A stretch of DNA of 64,000 nucleotides, taken from NCBI RefSeq assembly GCF_000685015.1, contig NZ_BAYA01000005.1, positions 434,001 to 498,000 on the forward strand. The letters are read 5' to 3'. The notes under the pieces are model-generated. The model searched no databases. It had not been told where the DNA came from and was given only the letters and a program-made list of their open reading frames with translations. This DNA comes from Paraburkholderia bannensis NBRC 103871. Its GTDB lineage: Bacteria; Pseudomonadota; Gammaproteobacteria; Burkholderiales; Burkholderiaceae. The translations under genes and the position numbers were made by a program. The first letter of the stretch is position 1, and each line of letters begins with the position of its first letter. Shown here in pieces: positions 37,812 to 47,681 of this stretch.

Positions 37812-38118
37812 GCGTTGTCTCCTTTCGTCTCACACGGGAATGGGCGAGTTATCGGGTGATGCAGAGGGAATACACGAACGCGGCTGACGTCCGCGGTATC
37901 GCAATAAATCGCACGAGCGTTCGCTAATGTCAACCGGGAAAAACCGCAGGCGCGTGAAGCGGCAATCGTGCACATCATGGATGGTCTGCTCCGAAGTCCC
38001 TGCTGTAGCGCGCATTGCCCGCAGAGCGGCGAATCACCGCGCGAGGCAATCCGCCGAATCCGCCGAATTCACCAATTCCGCCGACTGTGCCGACTGTGCC
38101 GCACCCGCGAGGCTTCCG
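37812..38118. promoter_or_regulatory. Divergent promoter region between two acyl-CoA operons
   Basis: A 307-base gap between the cyclase gene (leftward) and the second acyl-CoA ligase gene (rightward). It must carry both operon promoters. The part at ~38040-38110 has short direct repeats (CCGCCGAATT, CCGACTGTG). No adjacent regulator gene is present and I cannot name an operator. Confidence 0.6.
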
Positions 38119-39822
38119 ATGAACGAACACGACTATCTGGCGCATCTGCACGAGCTCTGGGCGCGCGCATGGCCTGCGGGCACGCCGCGCGAGCCGCAGT
38201 ATCCGCTGGGGCGGCGGCCCTTGAGCGCGTACCTGCGCGAATGGGCGCGCCGCGATCCGCAACGCCCCGCCCTGCACTTTTACGGCCGCACGCTGAGCTA
38301 CGGCGAACTCGACACGCTCAGCGACCGCTGCGCCGCGCTGCTCGCTGAACTGGGGGTGAAGCCGGGCGAGCGCGTGGCCGTCTTCATGCCCAATTGCCCG
38401 CAAATGCACATCGCGTTCTATGGCATCCTCAAGCTCGGTGCGGTGCATGCGCCAGTGAGCCCCTTGTCGAGGGCGCTCGAACTCGGCTACCAGCTCAAGG
38501 ACAGCGGCGCGCAGGTGGTGATTTGCGGCGATCAACTGCTGCCGGTCGTCGAAGCGGTGCGCGACGAATGCGGACTGCGTTCGGTAATCGCCACCAGCGT
38601 GGGCGAAATGCGCGGCGCGCAAGCCGGCGACGCGGCGCCGGTGCCGCTGCCGGACGTTGTGCGCGCATCGAAATGCGCGAGCGGCAACGCCATCGACCTG
38701 CTGGGCGCGCTGGACGAAGTCAGCCAGCCCGCGCCCGCCTGGGAGCCGCAACTCGACGACATCGCCGCGCTCAATTACACGGGCGGCACGACAGGCCTGC
38801 CGAAGGGTTGCATCCACACGCACGGCGACATGCTCTACACCTGCGCGAGCTTCATGCCGGTCGCGCTGCGCGCCGGGCGCGACGCCGTGTTCCTCAATTT
38901 CCTGCCGGAGTTCTGGATCGCGGGCGAAAACGCGGGCCTGCTCTTTCCCGTGTTCGCGGGCGCGGCGCTGGTGCTGCTCACACGCTGGGAGCCGCTCGCC
39001 TGGATGCGCGCCGTCCAGCATTACCGCGTGAGCCACTGCGGCATGCTGGTGGACAGCGTCGCCGAAGTGCTCGACCACCCGCGCGCGCATGACTTCGATT
39101 ACACCTCGCTGCGCCAGGTGGGCGCGATCTCGTTCATCAAGAAGCTCACGCGCGACTATCGCCAGCGCTGGTGTGAACTCACGGGCTGCACGCTCTACGA
39201 GTTCAGCTACGGCATGACCGAGACGCATACCTGCGACACCTTCACGCTCGGCATGCAGGAGGAGGACGCCGATCTGCGCGCGCAACCCACTTTCGTGGGC
39301 CTGCCCGTACCGGGCACCGAGTTCAAGATCTGCGATTTCGCCAGTGGGGCGCTGCTGCCGCCGGGCAGCGAAGGCGAACTGTGCGTGCGTTCGCCCTCGC
39401 TGTTCAAGGGCTACTGGCAGCGCGAGCAAGCCAGCGCCGAAGCGCTGCGCGACGGCTGGCTCCACACGGGCGACCTCGCCACCTTCACCGATGAAGGCTT
39501 TATCCGCTATCTGGGCCGCCGCAAGGAGATGCTCAAGGTCAACGGCATGAGCGTGTTCCCGAGCGAACTGGAGGCGCTGCTTGGCCAGCATCCGGCGATT
39601 CTCGGCAGCGCCGTGATCGGGCGGCCCGATGCAACGCGCGGCCAGCAGCCGATTGCCTTCGTCGTGCTCAAGCCAGGCAGCGGCGCGAACGCGGGCGAAC
39701 TCGCCGCGTGGTGCCGCGCGTCGATGGCCGTCTACAAGGTGCCGGAAATCCGCGTCATCGACGCATTGCCGATGACCGCGACCGGCAAGGTCAGGAAACA
39801 GGAACTGGACAAACTGCTGTGA
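38119..39822 (+). CDS. Acyl-CoA ligase (AMP-binding, crotonobetaine/carnitine ligase-like)
   Basis: A 567-residue ANL-superfamily ligase. The P-loop reads NYTGGTTGLPKG (Gly in place of the usual Ser), followed by YEFSYGMTETHTCDT, the A8 motif GFIRYLGRRKEMLKVNGMSV and the catalytic lysine in MTATGKVRKQEL. The ATG at 38119 has GAGG in front; the open frame extends upstream through low-complexity sequence. Its stop overlaps the GTG start of the fused carboxylase, so both are translated together. It should make the CoA substrate that the carboxylase then uses. Confidence 0.9.
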   Translation: MNEHDYLAHLHELWARAWPAGTPREPQYPLGRRPLSAYLREWARRDPQRPALHFYGRTLSYGELDTLSDRCAALLAELGVKPGERVAVFMPNCPQMHIAFYGILKLGAVHAPVSPLSRALELGYQLKDSGAQVVICGDQLLPVVEAVRDECGLRSVIATSVGEMRGAQAGDAAPVPLPDVVRASKCASGNAIDLLGALDEVSQPAPAWEPQLDDIAALNYTGGTTGLPKGCIHTHGDMLYTCASFMPVALRAGRDAVFLNFLPEFWIAGENAGLLFPVFAGAALVLLTRWEPLAWMRAVQHYRVSHCGMLVDSVAEVLDHPRAHDFDYTSLRQVGAISFIKKLTRDYRQRWCELTGCTLYEFSYGMTETHTCDTFTLGMQEEDADLRAQPTFVGLPVPGTEFKICDFASGALLPPGSEGELCVRSPSLFKGYWQREQASAEALRDGWLHTGDLATFTDEGFIRYLGRRKEMLKVNGMSVFPSELEALLGQHPAILGSAVIGRPDATRGQQPIAFVVLKPGSGANAGELAAWCRASMAVYKVPEIRVIDALPMTATGKVRKQELDKLL

Positions 39823-42800
39823 CGACATCTTTGAAGCCGCCGATCAAGGCGGTGCTGATCGCCAATCGCGGCGAAATCGCCATTCGCATCGCGCGCGCGC
39901 TCGCCGAAGCGGGACTGCGCAGCGTCGCCGTCTATACCGAGGACGACGCGCGCGCACTGCACGTGCGTCGCGCCGACGTTGCCGTGCCGCTCGCCGGACG
40001 TGGCGCGGCGGCGTATCTGGACATCGATGCGCTGATCGAGGCCGCGCGCGCCCACGGCTGCGACGCCGTGCATCCGGGCTACGGCTTCCTGAGCGAGCGC
40101 GCCGATTTTGCGCAGCGCTGCGAGGACGCGGGCCTGCGATTTATCGGCCCGTCGCCGGAAGTGCTCAGCATGTTCGGCGACAAGGCCCGTGCACGCGAAC
40201 TCGCGGCGCGCTGCGGCGTGCCGCTCGCGGCAGGCACGAACCACGCGACCACGCTCGATGAAGCGCGCGCGTTTCTGGCCGCCCATGGCGCGATCATGGT
40301 CAAGGCGCTCGCGGGCGGTGGCGGGCGCGGCATGCGGACGGTGCGCGACAGCGCCAGCCTCGACGACGCCTTCGCACGCTGCGAATCGGAAGCGCGCGCG
40401 GCTTTTGGCGACGGCGCGCTCTATGTCGAGCGCCTGATCGAGCACGCTCGCCACGTCGAAGTGCAGATCGTCGGCGACGGTGCGCGGGTGAGCCATCTGT
40501 GGGAACGCGATTGCAGCCTGCAACGGCGGCACCAGAAAGTCATCGAAATCGCGCCCGCACCGGGCTTAAGCGCCACGCTGCGCCGCGCGATCATCGACGC
40601 CGCGCTCACGCTCGCGCGGGCGGTGAACTATTGCGGCATTGGCACGTTCGAGTTTCTCGTCGATACGGCGCGCGGCGATTTCGTCTTCATGGAAGCGAAC
40701 CCGCGCGTGCAGGTCGAGCATTGCGTCACCGAGGCCGTCACCGGCGTCGATCTGGTGCGCGCGCAACTATCGCTCGCGCAGGGCGCGACGCTCGTCGATC
40801 TCAAGCTTGCCGATCCGCCGCCCGTACGCGGTTACGCCGTGCAGGCGCGCGTGAATCTGGAGGCGATGCAGGCCGATGGCAGCGCGCGTGCCGCAGGCGG
40901 CGTGCTAGGCGCCTACGAGCCGCCGAGCGGCGCAGGCCTGCGCGTGGATGGCTACGGGTATGCGGGTTACGCCACCAGCCCGAATTACGATTCGCTGATC
41001 GCCAAGCTGATCGCGCATGCCGACGATTTTCCGGGCGCGCTGCGCAGGGCCGCGCGCGGCCTGGGCGAGTTCCGGCTGGAAGGCGTCGCGAACAATATCG
41101 GCTTCTTGCAGGCGCTGTTGCGGCGCGCGGAATTGCCGGACTATGCGGTCGATACGCGTTTCATCGAGCGCCATATCGGCGAGTTGCTGTCGGCCTCAAG
41201 CGACGTGCAGCCGGAGCGTTTTTTCCGCGCTGATGCTGCAAGTGACGGCGTTTCCAGTGACGCGCTTTTAGCGCAACCGGAATCGCAAGCCGCGCCGCCA
41301 GGCTGCGTGCCGCTCGTCGCGCCGAGCCAGGGCGTGCTGGTGAGCCTCGACGTGCAGCCCGGCGACGCGGTCGCGGTCGGGCAGCAGATTGCCGTGCTCG
41401 AAGCGATGAAAATGGAGTTCGTCGTCGAGGCCGCGCAAAGCGGCATCGTCCGCGCGCTGGCCGTCGCGCCGAACGACACCGTGTTCGACGGCGCAGCGCT
41501 CGTGTATATCGAGCCCGCCGACATCGCCGCCGCACACGTGCACACCGAGGAAAGCCACGATCTCTCGCACATTCGCGCCGATCTCGCCGAAGTGCTGGAG
41601 CGTCACGCCCTCACGCGCGACGAGCGCCGCCCGCACGCCGTCGCGAAGCGCCGCAAAACGGGCCAGCGCACGGCGCGCGAAAACCTCGACGATCTGCTCG
41701 ACGCGGACAGCTTCGTCGAATACGGTGCGCTCGCGCTGGCCGCGCAACGTGGCCGCCGCGCGCTGGACGACCTCATTGCACAAAGTCCCGCCGATGGCCT
41801 GATCGCGGGCATCGGCACGGTGAACGCCGCGCGCGTGGGCAGCGAGGCCGCGCGCTGCATGGCCATCGCCTACGACTACACCGTGTTCGCGGGCACGCAG
41901 GGCATGATGAGCCACAAGAAGACCGACCGCATGCTGCAACTGGCCGAGCAATGGCGTCTGCCGCTCGTCCTGTTCGCGGAAGGCGGCGGCGGGCGGCCGG
42001 GCGACACGGATCACGTGGGCGTCGCGGGTCTCGACTGCCGCACGTTTGCGAGCATGGCGCGGCTCTCGGGCCAGGTGCCGCTCGTGGGCGTGGTGTCGGG
42101 CCGCTGCTTCGCGGGCAATGCGGCGCTGCTCGGCTGCTGCGATGTCATCATCGCCACGCGCAACGCGAGCATCGGCATGGCGGGGCCCGCGATGATCGAA
42201 GGCGGCGGCCTGGGCAAGTTCACGCCCGAGGAAGTCGGCCCGGCGAGCGTGCAGTCGCCCAATGGCGTGATCGACGTGCTGGTGGACGACGAAGCCGCCG
42301 CCGTGCAGGCCGCAAAGCAATATCTCTCCTATTTTCAGGGGCCGGTGGCCGACTGGACTTGCGCCGATCAACGCCTGCTGCGCGCCGCGATTCCCGAGAA
42401 CCGCCTGCGTGTCTACGACATTCGCAGCGTGATCGAGATGCTGGCCGACCAGGGCTCCGTGCTCGAATTGCGCCGTGCGTTCGCGCCAGGCCTCATCACG
42501 GCGCTGGTGCGCATCGAAGGCAAACCGTTCGGATTGCTTGCGAATAATCCGATGCATCTGGGTGGCGCAATCGACGCGCAAGCAGGCGACAAGGCCGCGC
42601 GCTTCATGCAGCTTTGCGATGCTTTCGGCCTGCCGCTGCTCTCGCTGTGCGACACGCCGGGCTTCATGGTCGGCCCGCAGGCGGAGAAACAGGCCACCGT
42701 GCGGCACGTCTCGCGCATGTTCGTCGCGGGCGCGAGCCTGCGCGTGCCCTTCTTCACCGTGGTGCTGCGCAAGGGCTACGGCCTGGGCGCGCAGGCGATG

Positions 42801-43127
42801 GCGGCGGGCAGCTTTCACGCGCCGCTCTTCACGATCGCCTGGCCAAGCGGCGAATTCGGCGCGATGGGGCTGGAAGGCGCGGTGCGGCTGGGCTACGCGA
42901 AGGAACTCGCGGCCATCGACGACCCCGCGCAACGCGAGGCGCAATTCGAGCGCATGGTCGCCGACGCCTACCGCAACGGCAAAGCCATCAACATGGCGAG
43001 CTTCCTCGAAATCGACGGCGTGATCGACCCGGCGGAAACGCGCCGCTGGCTCATGCGCGGACTCAACGCGAGCCACGGTTTTGCGGATCGCGAGCGCTCC
43101 GGCAGGCGCTTCGTCGATACGTGGTGA
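39819..43127 (+). CDS. Single-chain biotin-dependent acyl-CoA carboxylase (BC-BCCP-CT fusion)
   Basis: A 1102-residue fused enzyme. Residues ~9-455 are biotin carboxylase (IKAVLIANRGEIAIRIARAL; glycine loop VKALAGGGGRGMR; EANPRVQVEH). Biotinyl carrier: Lys531 in EAMKME. Residues ~590-1100 are a PccB-type carboxyltransferase with both halves (GQRTARENLDDLLDADSFVE; TPGFMVGPQAEKQ; GAMGLEGAVRLG). The start is GTG overlapping the ligase TGA. Usually these domains are two or three subunits; single-chain forms are known for some long-chain acyl-CoA carboxylases. The acyl-CoA used here is unknown. Confidence 0.92.
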   Translation: MTTSLKPPIKAVLIANRGEIAIRIARALAEAGLRSVAVYTEDDARALHVRRADVAVPLAGRGAAAYLDIDALIEAARAHGCDAVHPGYGFLSERADFAQRCEDAGLRFIGPSPEVLSMFGDKARARELAARCGVPLAAGTNHATTLDEARAFLAAHGAIMVKALAGGGGRGMRTVRDSASLDDAFARCESEARAAFGDGALYVERLIEHARHVEVQIVGDGARVSHLWERDCSLQRRHQKVIEIAPAPGLSATLRRAIIDAALTLARAVNYCGIGTFEFLVDTARGDFVFMEANPRVQVEHCVTEAVTGVDLVRAQLSLAQGATLVDLKLADPPPVRGYAVQARVNLEAMQADGSARAAGGVLGAYEPPSGAGLRVDGYGYAGYATSPNYDSLIAKLIAHADDFPGALRRAARGLGEFRLEGVANNIGFLQALLRRAELPDYAVDTRFIERHIGELLSASSDVQPERFFRADAASDGVSSDALLAQPESQAAPPGCVPLVAPSQGVLVSLDVQPGDAVAVGQQIAVLEAMKMEFVVEAAQSGIVRALAVAPNDTVFDGAALVYIEPADIAAAHVHTEESHDLSHIRADLAEVLERHALTRDERRPHAVAKRRKTGQRTARENLDDLLDADSFVEYGALALAAQRGRRALDDLIAQSPADGLIAGIGTVNAARVGSEAARCMAIAYDYTVFAGTQGMMSHKKTDRMLQLAEQWRLPLVLFAEGGGGRPGDTDHVGVAGLDCRTFASMARLSGQVPLVGVVSGRCFAGNAALLGCCDVIIATRNASIGMAGPAMIEGGGLGKFTPEEVGPASVQSPNGVIDVLVDDEAAAVQAAKQYLSYFQGPVADWTCADQRLLRAAIPENRLRVYDIRSVIEMLADQGSVLELRRAFAPGLITALVRIEGKPFGLLANNPMHLGGAIDAQAGDKAARFMQLCDAFGLPLLSLCDTPGFMVGPQAEKQATVRHVSRMFVAGASLRVPFFTVVLRKGYGLGAQAMAAGSFHAPLFTIAWPSGEFGAMGLEGAVRLGYAKELAAIDDPAQREAQFERMVADAYRNGKAINMASFLEIDGVIDPAETRRWLMRGLNASHGFADRERSGRRFVDTW

Positions 43128-43180
43128 ACACGCAGACAACACACGAAACAAACGACACAAACGACACAACAGGAGTTGGC

Positions 43181-44005
43181 ATGACCCAGGATACGACCTC
43201 ACTCGTCGAGATCGACATCACAGACGGCGTCGCCGATGTGCGCCTCAATCGCGCGCACAAGATGAACGCGCTCAGCCCCGCGATGTTCGACGCGATCCTT
43301 GCAGCAGGCGAGCGCCTCGCGCGCGCAGCCGATCTGCGCGCCGTCGTGCTCTCCGGCAACGGCAACGCATTCTGCGCGGGCCTCGATCTGGAGAGCATGG
43401 CCGCGCTCGACGAGGTGGGCCGCAAGACGCCGATTGCCGTGCGCACGCACGGCCTGTCGAACTACGCGCAGCACATCTGCATGCTCTGGCGCGAACTGCC
43501 GGTGCCCGTGGTCGCCGCGCTGCATGGCGTGGCGTTCGGCGGTGGCCTGCAACTCGCACTGGGCGCCGACCTGCGTTTCGTCGCGCCCGATACGCGGCTT
43601 TCGGTGATGGAAATGAAGTGGGGCCTCGTGCCCGACATGGGCGGCATGGTGCTCACGCGCGGCCTCGTGCGCGATGACCGGCTGCGCGAATTGATCTATT
43701 CGGCGCGCGTGGTGAGCGCGAGCGAAGCGCTCGAACTGGGTCTCGCGACACGTGTTTGCGACGATCCGCACGCGCAGGCGCTGGCCACGGCGCGCGAGAT
43801 TGCGCAGCGCAGCCCCGATGCGATCCGCGCCGCCAAGCGCCTGCTGCACGTCGCCGCGCAAGGCGATGCGGCCGCGACGCTGCTGGCCGAATCGATCGAG
43901 CAAGCCGCATTGATCGGCGGCGCGAACCAGCGCGAAGCCGTGGCCGCGAACCTGCAGAAACGCGCGCCGGTTTTTTCCCCGGCATCCGAACCGCCCCAAT
44001 ACTGA
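43181..44005 (+). CDS. Enoyl-CoA hydratase/isomerase (crotonase) family protein
   Basis: A 274-residue crotonase-fold protein. The oxyanion-hole segments are NAFCAGLDLESM and HGVAFGGGLQLALGADLRF, and MKWGLVPDMGGMVLTRGLV covers the catalytic helix, where the usual second glutamate is replaced (VPDMGG). It could be a hydratase, isomerase or thioesterase-like variant. The ATG has AGGAG in front and follows the carboxylase by 53 bases of AC-rich short repeats. It shares the operon with a second crotonase. Confidence 0.88.
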   Translation: MTQDTTSLVEIDITDGVADVRLNRAHKMNALSPAMFDAILAAGERLARAADLRAVVLSGNGNAFCAGLDLESMAALDEVGRKTPIAVRTHGLSNYAQHICMLWRELPVPVVAALHGVAFGGGLQLALGADLRFVAPDTRLSVMEMKWGLVPDMGGMVLTRGLVRDDRLRELIYSARVVSASEALELGLATRVCDDPHAQALATAREIAQRSPDAIRAAKRLLHVAAQGDAAATLLAESIEQAALIGGANQREAVAANLQKRAPVFSPASEPPQY

Positions 44006-44012
44006 GGACATC

Positions 44013-44891
44013 ATGACCGACACTACCCGGCCCTCGTTCGAGACGCTGCGCTACGCCGTCGAGGACGGCATCGCCACTATCACGCTGCATCGCCCCGAGA
44101 AACTCAACGCCTTCACGGCGACGATGATGCAGGAGCTGATCGCCGCCTTCGACGCCACCGACGCCGACGATGCCGTGCGCTGCGTGATCGTCACCGGTTC
44201 GGGACGCGCGTTCTGTGCAGGCGCGGATCTGTCCTCGGGCGGCGAGACCTTCGATTACGCGAAGCGCCTGGGCACGAGCGTGGAGACCGTGCATCGCGAC
44301 GGCGGCGGACGCGTGGCGCTGCGCATCTTCCGCAGCCTCAAGCCCGTGATTGCCGCGGTCAACGGGCCGGCGGTCGGCATCGGCATGACGATGCAGTTGC
44401 CGATGGACATCCGCCTTGCGTCGAGCGACGCGAAGTTCGGCTTCGTGTTCGGGCGGCGCGGCATTACGCCGGAAGCGGCATCGTCGTGGTTCCTGTCGCG
44501 CGTGGTGGGCATTTCGTCGGCGCTCGAATGGTGCTACACGGGCCGCGTCTTTACCGCCGACGAAGCGCTCGAACGCGGCCTCGTGCGCTCCGTGCACGCG
44601 CCGAACGACCTGCTGCCCGCCGCATGGGCGCTCGCGCGCGAGATCGCCGACAACACCGCGCCGGTCTCGGCAGCGATCTCGCGCCAGATGATCTGGCGCA
44701 TGGCGGGCGCGAGTCATCCGATGGAAGCGCACCGGCTCGACAGCCGCGCGATCCAGTCGCGCGGACGCTCGGCGGACGCCGCCGAAGGCGTCAGCGCATT
44801 TCTGGAAAAGCGCCCTGCCGCGTTTCCAAATCGCGTTTCCACCGACATGCCGGACTTTTTCGACTGGCAGAGCGAGCCGCCTTTCGTTTAA
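44013..44891 (+). CDS. Enoyl-CoA hydratase/isomerase (crotonase) family protein
   Basis: A 292-residue crotonase-fold protein. It has RAFCAGADLSSG and NGPAVGIGMTMQLPMDIRLA for the oxyanion hole. FGRRGITPEAASSWFLSRVV carries a glutamate at the second catalytic position, as in isomerase-type members. The C-terminal part is longer than usual and ends DFFDWQSEPPFV. It is seven bases after the first crotonase gene and ends the rightward operon. Confidence 0.9.
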   Translation: MTDTTRPSFETLRYAVEDGIATITLHRPEKLNAFTATMMQELIAAFDATDADDAVRCVIVTGSGRAFCAGADLSSGGETFDYAKRLGTSVETVHRDGGGRVALRIFRSLKPVIAAVNGPAVGIGMTMQLPMDIRLASSDAKFGFVFGRRGITPEAASSWFLSRVVGISSALEWCYTGRVFTADEALERGLVRSVHAPNDLLPAAWALAREIADNTAPVSAAISRQMIWRMAGASHPMEAHRLDSRAIQSRGRSADAAEGVSAFLEKRPAAFPNRVSTDMPDFFDWQSEPPFV

Positions 44892-44895
44892 AGCG

Positions 44896-44945
44896 CGGCG
44901 ACACTCGGCAACACTCGGCAACACTCGGCGACACGCAGCGACATT
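44896..44945. repeat. 10-bp tandem repeat
   Basis: About five copies of CGGC(A/G)ACACT directly after the second crotonase stop; the last two are degenerate. The remainder of the 230-base gap to the channel gene shows no gene. Confidence 0.75.
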
Positions 44946-45122
44946 CCGAAGCACATGCGCGCGGAACCCAGACTCGCGCGCGCTGTCCCTTTCAAGTACC
45001 CTACGATTTCCGGCGCGACGCTTTATCCGCGCCGGTTTCGTTTTAGTACGCTTCAAATGCTGCTTTAAACCCCGTTTCAAATCGCTTCAAATGGCTTCGA
45101 GAAAAGGAATCCGCAACACCCC

Positions 45123-46373
45123 ATGAATGTGAATCAAGTCTGGTTTGAGCCGCTGGTTGGCTCGCTCGTTTTGCTGGGCGCCGCGGGCGTCTTTAGCGCC
45201 GCCGTCCACTTCCTGCTGTTTCGCGTCGTCGCGCGCCTCGCACAGCGCTCCACGACCCGCATCGACGACGCACTGTTCGAGTTCGGCGCGTTTAAATGGC
45301 TTAGCCGCGTCACGCCCTTCGTGGTGATCCGTCTGGGTATCGGCATGGTGCCGGGCGTACCCGATGCGATCGCACAGACCGTCGACAAGGTCAGCTTCGC
45401 GCTGATCGTCATGCTCGTGACCATGACGATCAGCGCCACATTGTCTGCGTTCGAGCATGCGCACCGCACCACGCGCCAGGATCAGCCGCGCCTTTCGCTC
45501 AAGGGCGCGATGCAACTGGTCAAGCTCGTCATGTTCATCACCGCAGCGCTGGTGGTGATCGGCGACGCCACGGGCAAGCAGATCGGCCTGCTGCTGTCGG
45601 GCATTGGCGCAATGTCGGCGGTGCTGATGCTGATTTTCAAGGACACGATCCTCGGTCTCGTGGCGGGCGTGCAGCTATCGTCGAACGACATGCTGCGCAT
45701 CGGCGACTGGATCACGATGCCCAGCGCGGGCGCGGACGGCACCGTCATCGACATCACGCTCAATACCGTGAAGGTCGCGAATTTCGATCACACCATCATC
45801 ACGATACCCACCTGGAAGCTCATCACGGAGAGCTACCAGAACTGGCGCGGCATGACGGAAGCGGGCGGGCGGCGCATCAAGCGCGCGCTCTTTATCGATG
45901 CGACCAGCGTGCGCTTTCTGGAAGCGCAGGAGCTCGCGAGGCTTGAGCGCTTCACGCTGTTGCAGGACTATCTGGCGCACAAGCGCGATGCGCTCACGCA
46001 ATTCAACGGCGCGTTGGGCAGCGCTGGCGAATGCACGGCGAACCGTCGCCAGCTCACGAACCTGGGCACGTTCCGCGCGTACGTGGAGCAATACCTGCAA
46101 CGCCACCCGCGCATCCATCGCGAGATGACCTGCATGGTGCGCCAGTTGCCGAGCAGCGCCGAAGGCGTGCCGCTTGAGCTCTATTGCTTCACCAACACCA
46201 CCACGTGGGTCGAATACGAAGCGATCCAGTCAGACCTGTTCGATCATCTGATCGCCGTGCTGCCCGAGTTCGGTTTGCGCGTCTATCAGCATCCGTCGGG
46301 CTACGACATGCAGCAGGGCTTGCTGCGCGCTCAAGAAAAACGCGGCGAACGCGAAAACGCGCTCGCCGCGTGA
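45123..46373 (+). CDS. Mechanosensitive channel, MscS family (YbdG-like)
   Basis: A 416-residue inner-membrane channel. About five membrane segments fill residues ~8-190. The pore helix and MscS core follow: QIGLLLSGIGAMSAVLMLIF, KDTILGLVAGVQLSSNDMLR, then GDWITMP and the beta domain (ANFDHTIITIPTWKLI). Length and the membrane layout match E. coli YbdG (415 residues), which responds to mild osmotic shock. It stands alone between the acyl-CoA operon and the convergent patatin operon. Confidence 0.9.
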   Translation: MNVNQVWFEPLVGSLVLLGAAGVFSAAVHFLLFRVVARLAQRSTTRIDDALFEFGAFKWLSRVTPFVVIRLGIGMVPGVPDAIAQTVDKVSFALIVMLVTMTISATLSAFEHAHRTTRQDQPRLSLKGAMQLVKLVMFITAALVVIGDATGKQIGLLLSGIGAMSAVLMLIFKDTILGLVAGVQLSSNDMLRIGDWITMPSAGADGTVIDITLNTVKVANFDHTIITIPTWKLITESYQNWRGMTEAGGRRIKRALFIDATSVRFLEAQELARLERFTLLQDYLAHKRDALTQFNGALGSAGECTANRRQLTNLGTFRAYVEQYLQRHPRIHREMTCMVRQLPSSAEGVPLELYCFTNTTTWVEYEAIQSDLFDHLIAVLPEFGLRVYQHPSGYDMQQGLLRAQEKRGERENALAA

Positions 46374-46402
46374 GGTAACGGCCTGGCGTGGACGGGCGCC
46401 GC

Positions 46403-47671
46403 CTACGCAGGCAGCTTCACGTCCACCGGCTCGTGCGCCGTCGGCAGGTCGTTGCGGTCGGACTCCGGCACTTCGCCCGCGCGACGGTGGATGTCGTGCG
46501 TCACGAAGCCCTGCTCGCGGCTCGGCACCGCGAACCAGTCGGGATGCGTGAACGACGCGCGAATGTCCTCCAGTCCGCTCGACCAGTGCTCCTCCATCGT
46601 ATCGATGCTGAACTCGTAGTCCTTGTAGTGGCCTTCATACGGTTTGTTCTTGTAGATCAGATGCACCACGTTGATCGAAGAGCCGTCGGCCACGGTTTCG
46701 GCCAGGCGGAACAGCGGGTCGCTACGGCGTGCTTCGGCGGGCACGTGCTCCAGCAGCTCCTTGATGAAGCGAGCGTGCTTCTGGCGGTCGGCGAGCATGT
46801 TGGTGATGGCGCGCGTGCGGCTCGAATACTGGATGTCCTTGGCGCGCTCGGCGACGTCCATGAAGTCGGCGGGCACATTGCCGTTGGCGCTCCATAGATC
46901 GACCTGGAAAACCAGCGTGTCCTTGTGGTCGGCATCGCGCAGCACCTCCGTGAGCGGCGTGTTCGAAACGAGGCCGCCGTCCCAGTAGTATTCGCCTTCG
47001 ATCTCGACAGCCGGGAAGCCCGGCGGCAACGCGCCCGAAGCCATGAAGTGCTCGGGTTCCAGGCGCATTTTCGTGTTGTCGAAGTACACCAGGTTGCCGC
47101 TGCGCACGTTCACCGCGCCCACGGACACGCGCGTCGGGCCGTCGTTGATGCGGTCGAAATCGGCGAAACGTTGCAGCGTCGCCTTGAGCGCAGCGGTGTC
47201 GTAGTAGCTCACCGCGCTGGGCTGCGCCTTCTGCCAGCCCGCAACGGGCAGCGGGCGGCGCGGCGCGAAGAAGCCCGGCTGGCCTTCGGTGAGCGCGCGG
47301 CCCGCGGCCCACATGCTGGCCCAGCGGCGCGCGAGGTCGTTGTGGCCGAACAGCGGCAGCGCGAGCGCGCCGAGATTGCCGAACCAGTCCAGCGGGTGGC
47401 AGATCGATTCCCAGAATCCACGCAACGCGGCGACACGCTGATCGGGCGCATTACCCGCGATGATCGCCGTATTGAGCGCGCCGATCGACACGCCCGCGAT
47501 CCAGTGCGGCTCGACGCCGGCCTGGGCGAGCCCTTCGAACACGCCAGCCTGATAGGAGCCGAGCGCGCCGCCACCTTGCAGGACGAGTGCGATTTCGTCG
47601 TAGCGCGGCAGCTCAAACGGCTTGCGCGGGTGTTTGCGCTCTTGATGGGCGGTTGTATTGCTGCTGCGCAT
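46403..47671 (-). CDS. Patatin-like phospholipase with DUF3734 C-terminal region
   Basis: A 422-residue alpha/beta hydrolase of the patatin family. The oxyanion loop is LQGGGALGSYQAGVFEGL (about residues 31-48). The catalytic serine is in AGVSIGALN and the aspartate in WDGGLVSNTP. The last ~100 residues match the DUF3734 extension common in proteobacterial patatins. It follows the 3-hydroxybutyrate dehydrogenase gene by ten bases. That linkage is frequent in Burkholderia-type genomes and suggests a role with PHB granules or membrane lipid turnover. Confidence 0.9.
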   Translation of the reverse strand: MRSSNTTAHQERKHPRKPFELPRYDEIALVLQGGGALGSYQAGVFEGLAQAGVEPHWIAGVSIGALNTAIIAGNAPDQRVAALRGFWESICHPLDWFGNLGALALPLFGHNDLARRWASMWAAGRALTEGQPGFFAPRRPLPVAGWQKAQPSAVSYYDTAALKATLQRFADFDRINDGPTRVSVGAVNVRSGNLVYFDNTKMRLEPEHFMASGALPPGFPAVEIEGEYYWDGGLVSNTPLTEVLRDADHKDTLVFQVDLWSANGNVPADFMDVAERAKDIQYSSRTRAITNMLADRQKHARFIKELLEHVPAEARRSDPLFRLAETVADGSSINVVHLIYKNKPYEGHYKDYEFSIDTMEEHWSSGLEDIRASFTHPDWFAVPSREQGFVTHDIHRRAGEVPESDRNDLPTAHEPVDVKLPA

Positions 47672-47681
47672 GGACGCCTCC

